NCBI GenBank assembly: GCA_029260315.1 | Contig: JAJDDM010000033.1 | Coordinates: forward strand, 1-64,000 | Direction: 5' to 3' | DNA length: 64,000 nucleotides | Source: Phycisphaerales bacterium | GTDB taxonomy: Bacteria > Planctomycetota > Phycisphaerae > Phycisphaerales > UBA1924 | Part shown: positions 59,816 through 64,000 of the stretch, piece by piece | Numbering within the stretch: the first letter of the stretch is position 1 | How the letters are laid out: each line of letters opens with the position of its first letter | Program-made: the position numbers and the translations under genes | Notes under the pieces: generated by a model | What the model saw: the letters and a program-made list of their open reading frames with translations, nothing else | Told to the model about the DNA's origin: nothing | The model's database searches: none

Positions 59816-60687
59816 AGCTTGGCGTCAAAGGCCGACGAAGAGGCCTCGGACGAATCGGCGTCGTCGGAAGGAATCCTCGCTTGCGCGTCGGGCTCGCTTT
59901 GGTCGTGCTCGTCTTGTTCGGGCGCGTCGTGGTCGGGCACGTCTTGTTCGTTGAGGGCGACGCGGATCTCGGCGTCGGTCTGCGTCACCGCGAGGCGGCG
60001 CTGGCGGACGAGCTCCAAGAGCGCGATGAACAGGCCGATCATCTGGCCCTTGGTGCGGCCGGTGAAGATCTCGCGCAAGGTCAGGCCGGCGCTGGTCGCG
60101 TCGCGGCTGAGCAGGTCGATCAGATCCTCGACGTGCAGCTCGATCGGCGTGTCGTCGTCGGTGATCTCGTGGTCGCCGACGCGCTCGAGGTTGACCGACG
60201 ACATGATCTGGCCGAACGCCTCGACGAGATCGTTGAGATGCAGGTCCTCGAGATCGAGGGCGTCGGCCCTGGAGTCGATCTCGGCGATCGCGGCGCGGGC
60301 GATTGGGTAGCGGCTGGACCACTCGTTGCGCCGGCGTTCGAGCGAGTCCGCCGCGTCACGGTATTTCTTGTATTCGAGGAGCTGGGCGACGAGGGTGGCG
60401 CGGGGGTCGTCCTCGTCGGATTGGCGGTCGCGATCGGGCGAGGCGTCGGGCTCGCCGAGGGCGATCATGCGGCTCTTGATCTCCATGAGCGTGGCGGCCA
60501 TGAGCAGGAACTCGCCGGCGATCTCGACGTCGATCCGCTCGATCCCCTCCAGATGGGCGAGGTACTGGTCGGTGATGGTTGCGACGGAGATGTCGTGGAT
60601 ATCGACCTCGTGCTCGCGGATGAGGTGGAGCAGCAGGTCGAGCGGGCCCTCGAAGGGCTCGAGCGTGACGCGGTAGGTGTCCTCCAT
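59812..60687 (-). CDS. scpA: Segregation and condensation protein A
   Basis: 291 residues. Kleisin subunit of the SMC-ScpAB condensin. N-terminal FEGPLDLLLHLIREHEVDIHDISVATITDQYLAHL is the family signature, followed by FLLMAATLMEIKSRMI and the C-terminal winged-helix region (LTLREIFTGRTKGQMIGLFIALLELVRQRRLAVTQTDAEIRV). An acidic tail (PDHDAPEQDEHDQSEPDAQ) extends beyond the domain. ATG 60687; the longer open frame runs antisense through kdsD. scpB and smc are not in the window. Confidence 0.95.
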   Translation of the reverse strand: MEDTYRVTLEPFEGPLDLLLHLIREHEVDIHDISVATITDQYLAHLEGIERIDVEIAGEFLLMAATLMEIKSRMIALGEPDASPDRDRQSDEDDPRATLVAQLLEYKKYRDAADSLERRRNEWSSRYPIARAAIAEIDSRADALDLEDLHLNDLVEAFGQIMSSVNLERVGDHEITDDDTPIELHVEDLIDLLSRDATSAGLTLREIFTGRTKGQMIGLFIALLELVRQRRLAVTQTDAEIRVALNEQDVPDHDAPEQDEHDQSEPDAQARIPSDDADSSEASSSAFDAKL

Positions 60688-60763
60688 GCGGGCTCCAGAA
60701 CGGGGCGTCCGTGCGCCGGGGTGTGAGTCGCTGCGGGGTCGCGGTCGAGTGTACCCTTGGACG

Positions 60764-61792
60764 ATGTCTGAGAGCGGCGGGCCCGATGCAAACCCCGATC
60801 CGAGCGAGCTGGCCTTTGCGCGGGCGGTGCTGGAGCACGAGAGCGCGGCGGTCGGTCGCCTCGCGGCGTCGCTGGATGCCGCGTTCTCGGAGGCGGTCGG
60901 GCTGATCGATGCCTGTGCCGAGCGCGGCGGGACGGTGCTGGTGTCTGGATTGGGTAAGAGCGGGCTTATCGGACAGAAGATCGCCGCGACGCTGTCGAGC
61001 CTGGGGATTCCGAGCCACGCGGTCCATCCGACCGAGGCGGCCCACGGCGATCTGGGACGGTTCCGATCCAGCGACATCTGCCTGTGCCTGTCGTGGAGCG
61101 GGGAGACACAGGAGGTCGTGAATCTCGCGGCGATCCTGCGCCAAGACGGGCTGGCGGTCATCGCGATCACGGGCGAGCACGATGCAAGCTCGAGCCTGGA
61201 GGAGTTGGCGCGGGTGACGCTGCGCTTACCGGTGGCCGAAGAGGCGGGCGGGGGGATGTACGTCGCGCCGACGAGCTCGACGACGGCGACCTTGGCGTTG
61301 GGCGATGCGCTGGCGCTGTGCGCGGCTCGGCGACGGAACTTCACGACCGGGGACTTCGCCAAGCGCCATCCGGGGGGGTCGCTGGGCGGGCAGTTGCGGG
61401 CGGTGACCGACGTGATGCGGGCGCGGGCGGGGGAGAACCTGCCGCTGATCGGGCAGGAGGTGACGCTCGGCGAGGCGCTGCGAGAGGGCGCGGGCAAGCG
61501 GCGGAGCGGGGCGATGCTGGTGGTCGATGGCGACGGGCGGCTGGCGGGGATCTTCACCGACGGGGATCTGCGCCGCCAGGTGTGTGCGGACGACGGGGCG
61601 CTGGGGCGGGCGATGTCCGAGCTGATGACGCGCAACCCGCGGGTGCTGGGCGATGATGCGCTGGTGCGCGACGCCGTGACGCTGTTCCGGGAGTTCCGTC
61701 AGGACGAGATCCCCGTGGTCGATGGTGAGGGCAGGCCCGTCGGGCTGCTCGACGTGCAGGATCTGATCACGCTGCGGCTGGTGAGCGACTGA
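60764..61792 (+). CDS. kdsD: Arabinose-5-phosphate isomerase
   Basis: 342 residues. Converts ribulose-5-phosphate to arabinose-5-phosphate for Kdo synthesis. SIS domain: VLVSGLGKSGLIGQKIAATLSSLGIPSHAVHPTEAAHGDLG and CLSWSGETQEV, with TSSTTATLALGDALA. Two C-terminal CBS domains (AMLVVDGDGRLAGIFTDGDLRR and IPVVDGEGRPVGLLDVQDL). Length is normal. The stop overlaps the kdsC start (TGATG). First gene of the kdsD-kdsC-lptC-like operon; divergent from scpA. Confidence 0.96.
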   Translation: MSESGGPDANPDPSELAFARAVLEHESAAVGRLAASLDAAFSEAVGLIDACAERGGTVLVSGLGKSGLIGQKIAATLSSLGIPSHAVHPTEAAHGDLGRFRSSDICLCLSWSGETQEVVNLAAILRQDGLAVIAITGEHDASSSLEELARVTLRLPVAEEAGGGMYVAPTSSTTATLALGDALALCAARRRNFTTGDFAKRHPGGSLGGQLRAVTDVMRARAGENLPLIGQEVTLGEALREGAGKRRSGAMLVVDGDGRLAGIFTDGDLRRQVCADDGALGRAMSELMTRNPRVLGDDALVRDAVTLFREFRQDEIPVVDGEGRPVGLLDVQDLITLRLVSD

Positions 61793-62298
61793 TGGCGGAT
61801 GCGGCGGATATCGAGCTGCTGATCCTCGACGTGGACGGCGTGCTGACCGACGGGTCGATCTGGTACGACGACGCCGGGCAGGAGTTAAAGCGGTTCCATG
61901 TGCGAGACGGCTCGGCGATCAAGGCGTGGATGCGCCTGGGGTTTCATGTCGGGGTCATCACCGGTCGCGGCGGGCCGGCGGTGGTGCATCGGATGCGCGA
62001 TCTGCGCGTGACCAGGATCGTGCAGCGCTGCGAGGACAAGCTCAAGGCGGCTAAGCGGATGGCGACGGATGTCGGCGTCGGTCTCGACAGGGTCGCGTGC
62101 GTCGGCGACGACTGGGCGGATCTGAAGATGATGCGCGTTGTCGGCTACGCGATGTCGGTGGGCGACGCGGACGCGAGCGCCCGTGAGGCCGCGGCGTTCG
62201 TAACCGACGCGGGCGGCGGACAGGGCGCGGTCCGCGAGGCAATCGAGCACCTGCTGCGGGCCAAGGACCTTTACGACAAGGCTCTTGACGCGGGCTGA
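61792..62298 (+). CDS. kdsC: Kdo-8-phosphate phosphatase
   Basis: 168 residues, HAD superfamily without cap domain, tetrameric type. Removes phosphate from Kdo-8-P. DVDGVLTDGSIWYDDAGQELKRFHVRDGSAIK gives the nucleophile Asp and the diagnostic TDG; later blocks are ITGRGGPAVVHRMRDL, KLKAAKRMATDVGVGLDRVACVGDDWADLKMMRVVGYAMSVGDA. Overlaps kdsD by one base and is followed by the lptC-like gene 17 bases on. Confidence 0.96.
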   Translation: MADAADIELLILDVDGVLTDGSIWYDDAGQELKRFHVRDGSAIKAWMRLGFHVGVITGRGGPAVVHRMRDLRVTRIVQRCEDKLKAAKRMATDVGVGLDRVACVGDDWADLKMMRVVGYAMSVGDADASAREAAAFVTDAGGGQGAVREAIEHLLRAKDLYDKALDAG

Positions 62299-62315
62299 TC
62301 GCGTACGATGGGCCC

Positions 62316-64000
62316 ATGGCCACCAAACGCCCGGGCAAGCGAGGGATCGATGCGCAGGTTATCGGCGCTGGGCTGCTGACGCTCACGGCGATCGCGTCGC
62401 TGGCGATGCTCGTGGTCTTTCTCATGCGCGGGCCGGGCTCGGGGGGCGGCGCGGGGCTGGAGGTCGATGTCGACTCACCGGAGATCGGGAACCTCGGGAC
62501 CAATGGGAACCAGCCGCAGGTGCTTCGCGGCCAGAGCCTGCAGATCCAGGTGACCGACGAGGACGACCCGACGCGGATCGTCGCGGAGATGAACTTCGGC
62601 AAGCTGGACCCGCTGCCGAATCGGCGGTACGAGGCGAGCGAGACGCGGACGTGGATCTACCCGGATTCGGGGGATTTCGTGCTGATCACCTCGCCGAGGG
62701 CGGTGCTGACGATGCCCGACGGCAAGCGGCCGGAATCCGGGCGGCTGACCGGCGGGGTCGAGATGCGGGTGTACGATCCGCCGAGGGGCGGGGGCAAGCC
62801 GGATCCGGCGTTCGCGCGACCGAAGCTGATCGCCAACACCGATCGGTTCGACTTCGACCTGACGATGGGGCTGGTCTCTGCGCCCGGGCGGCTGACGGTA
62901 ACGACCGATCAGGTGGACTTCGCCGGCAGCGACATGGAAGCACGGCTGAACGAGTCGCAGCGCCGGATCGAGAGCGTGAGCGTGGGCGTCGGCGAGAGCC
63001 TGGTGTATCGCCCGCGGACGGACGAGGAGGCGGGGAATGCTCGCGAGGTGGTGGCACGGGGCGACGCTCACCGGACGGGCGTTTCGCGACCGGACGATGC
63101 CCCGGGAGCGCGGGGCGCGGGCGGCGATGCGGGGCAGGCGGTCGAGCCCGCGCCGAACGAGCCCGCCAGGGCCGAGCGCGGGGAGCCGCTGCGACAGCAC
63201 TATCACGTTATTTTCAACGACGGCGTGCGTGTTGTCCAGGGCGTGAAAGAGATCCGGGGGGATCGGTTGGACGTGTGGGCGCGTCTGGTGGATGGGAAGT
63301 TGCCGGGCGATGCGCTGGGACGCCCGCCGCGGGATGCACTTAGAGATGGATTGACGCCGACGAGCGGGGCGCGGACGACGCTTCAGGAGGTGCTGGCGTC
63401 CAGCGCGATCGCAGCGTTGGGAGGAGCGGGCGACCAGCCGGGGCGTCTGGGCGGGTTCGGCGTGCGGATTCCCGCGCGTGCGCAGAGCGATGAGAGCACG
63501 GAAGATACGGGCGTGGTTGAGGCGACCTCGGAGGACGACGACGCCGAGGACGACGCGTTCGCGCGGCTGGCGAAGGACGAAACTGTCGTACTGCGCTGGA
63601 CCGGGGCGATGATGATCGAGTTCCTTCCCGGAATCGCGCCCGACCAGCTGCGAGCCCAGAACCACCTCGCAGTGCGTGTGAGCGCGCCCAAGTCCGGGAC
63701 GGTGCAGTTCGAGGATCTGGAGTCGGGCTCGCGGGGGTTCTGCGGCGATCTTTTCTATAAGGCGACGCTGCGAGAGCTGGCCCTGGGCGGCTTGGGCCCG
63801 CACGCGGTGCGCCTGCTTCGGCCCGGGGCGGGGATGCTCGAGGCCGGGCGCGTGGAGTTTGATTTGTACACGGGCGCGGCGCGGATCCCCGGCGCGGGGA
63901 TCGCCCACGCGCTGGGCGACGAGCAGGAGCGTCCGGACCCGGCGTCACCAAGACGAGTGTCGTGGACCGAGCGGGCCGATCTTCAACTCGCGGTGCGCGA
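62316..64000 (+). CDS. LptC-like LPS transport protein, C-terminus cut by window edge
   Basis: Read directly; the open frame from ATG 62316 continues past the right edge (561 codons visible). One N-terminal membrane anchor (GLLTLTAIASLAMLVVFLM), then a beta-rich region: LEVDVDSPEIGNLGTNGNQPQVLRGQSLQIQVTDEDDPTRIVAEMNFGKLDPLPNRRYEASE, PRAVLTMPDGKRPESGRLTGGVEMRVYDP, GRLTVTTDQVDFAGSDMEARL. Mentions such as 'GGVEMRVYDP..' resemble LptC/LptA/OstA repeats, and the kdsD-kdsC-lptC gene order is classical. It is much longer than ordinary LptC (about 190 residues), with acidic and Gly/Arg linkers, so it may combine LptC- and LptA-like parts. Confidence 0.75.
   Translation, partial: MATKRPGKRGIDAQVIGAGLLTLTAIASLAMLVVFLMRGPGSGGGAGLEVDVDSPEIGNLGTNGNQPQVLRGQSLQIQVTDEDDPTRIVAEMNFGKLDPLPNRRYEASETRTWIYPDSGDFVLITSPRAVLTMPDGKRPESGRLTGGVEMRVYDPPRGGGKPDPAFARPKLIANTDRFDFDLTMGLVSAPGRLTVTTDQVDFAGSDMEARLNESQRRIESVSVGVGESLVYRPRTDEEAGNAREVVARGDAHRTGVSRPDDAPGARGAGGDAGQAVEPAPNEPARAERGEPLRQHYHVIFNDGVRVVQGVKEIRGDRLDVWARLVDGKLPGDALGRPPRDALRDGLTPTSGARTTLQEVLASSAIAALGGAGDQPGRLGGFGVRIPARAQSDESTEDTGVVEATSEDDDAEDDAFARLAKDETVVLRWTGAMMIEFLPGIAPDQLRAQNHLAVRVSAPKSGTVQFEDLESGSRGFCGDLFYKATLRELALGGLGPHAVRLLRPGAGMLEAGRVEFDLYTGAARIPGAGIAHALGDEQERPDPASPRRVSWTERADLQLAVR

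Noticed and set aside
59812-61635. Long version of scpA starting at 61635
   Set aside because: The N-terminal 316 codons are antisense to kdsD; the ScpA signature starts right after ATG 60687.

Overview
The window looks like chromosome of a high-GC, Gram-negative planctomycete, most likely class Phycisphaerae. The case rests on surface proteins seen mainly in that group: a LEPR-XLL N-terminus (16170-17519), a 'GC-type dockerin' C-terminal domain (22344-24116), a VPTP-type C-terminal sorting signal (52570-54030), a Gly-rich RRM protein pair and many dispersed palindromic repeats. Lipid A/Kdo type genes (GT2 plus LAB_N pair, kdsD, kdsC, an LptC-like protein) and many lipoproteins imply an outer membrane. 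The 16S gene is not in the window, so the assignment is inference. No rRNA, tRNA or CRISPR array was found.

Layout. 1-11.8 kb: a truncated exported protein, ribosomal protein S1, a pseudo-receiver, glutamate dehydrogenase, an SDR enzyme, then a co-directional run (endonuclease IV, TPR protein, QueF, methyltransferase, YhaM-like HD nuclease, cupin, LON-domain protein). 11.9-19.5 kb: glycine-zipper lipoprotein; a minus-strand operon GT2 / LAB_N / two unknowns; ferredoxin; LEPR-XLL calcium-repeat protein; DUF2179-type membrane protein; MFS transporter. 19.5-27.4 kb: uvrB and uvrA, separated by a dockerin-type surface protein. 27.7-34.4 kb: a TIGR03546/TIGR03545-like fusion, a lower-GC orphan gene between two repeats, a PP2C phosphatase, DUF192, GluQRS, PCD/DCoH. 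34.4-41.9 kb: exported ankyrin protein plus lipoprotein, HNH nuclease, purH, BamB-like lipoprotein, riboflavin synthase. 42-43.3 kb: an IS110-family element. 43.3-48.5 kb: two RRM proteins around alcohol dehydrogenase, a SUI1 factor and a fatty-acid desaturase, then DUF4287 and cupin genes. 48.7-59.8 kb: M19 dipeptidase, UDG-like protein, double thioredoxin, sugar-dehydrogenase-like PEP-CTERM protein, exported unknowns, nuoC and small unknowns. 59.8-64 kb: scpA, then kdsD-kdsC-lptC-like, the last cut by the right edge.

The most striking feature is repeat biology. A palindromic element with arms beginning GTAGATCGGCTCTC sits in frame inside uvrB and uvrA, and half of it lies inside the M19 dipeptidase, read in another frame. 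A second palindromic element, encoding GGTGVPPV...GRDARAT, is also inside uvrA. Related GTGCCAC/GTGGCAC-ended palindromes and a nested 23/22-bp palindrome lie between genes. Both excision-repair proteins therefore carry repeat-derived peptide insertions.

A second theme is a possible cold or membrane-stress neighbourhood: two RRM proteins with their own intrinsic terminators bracket a desaturase and a SUI1-type initiation factor. Gene calls rest on reading the translations for family motifs; no database search was run. Two real genes that run off the window edges (1-951 minus and 62316-64000 plus) were read directly from the nucleotides.
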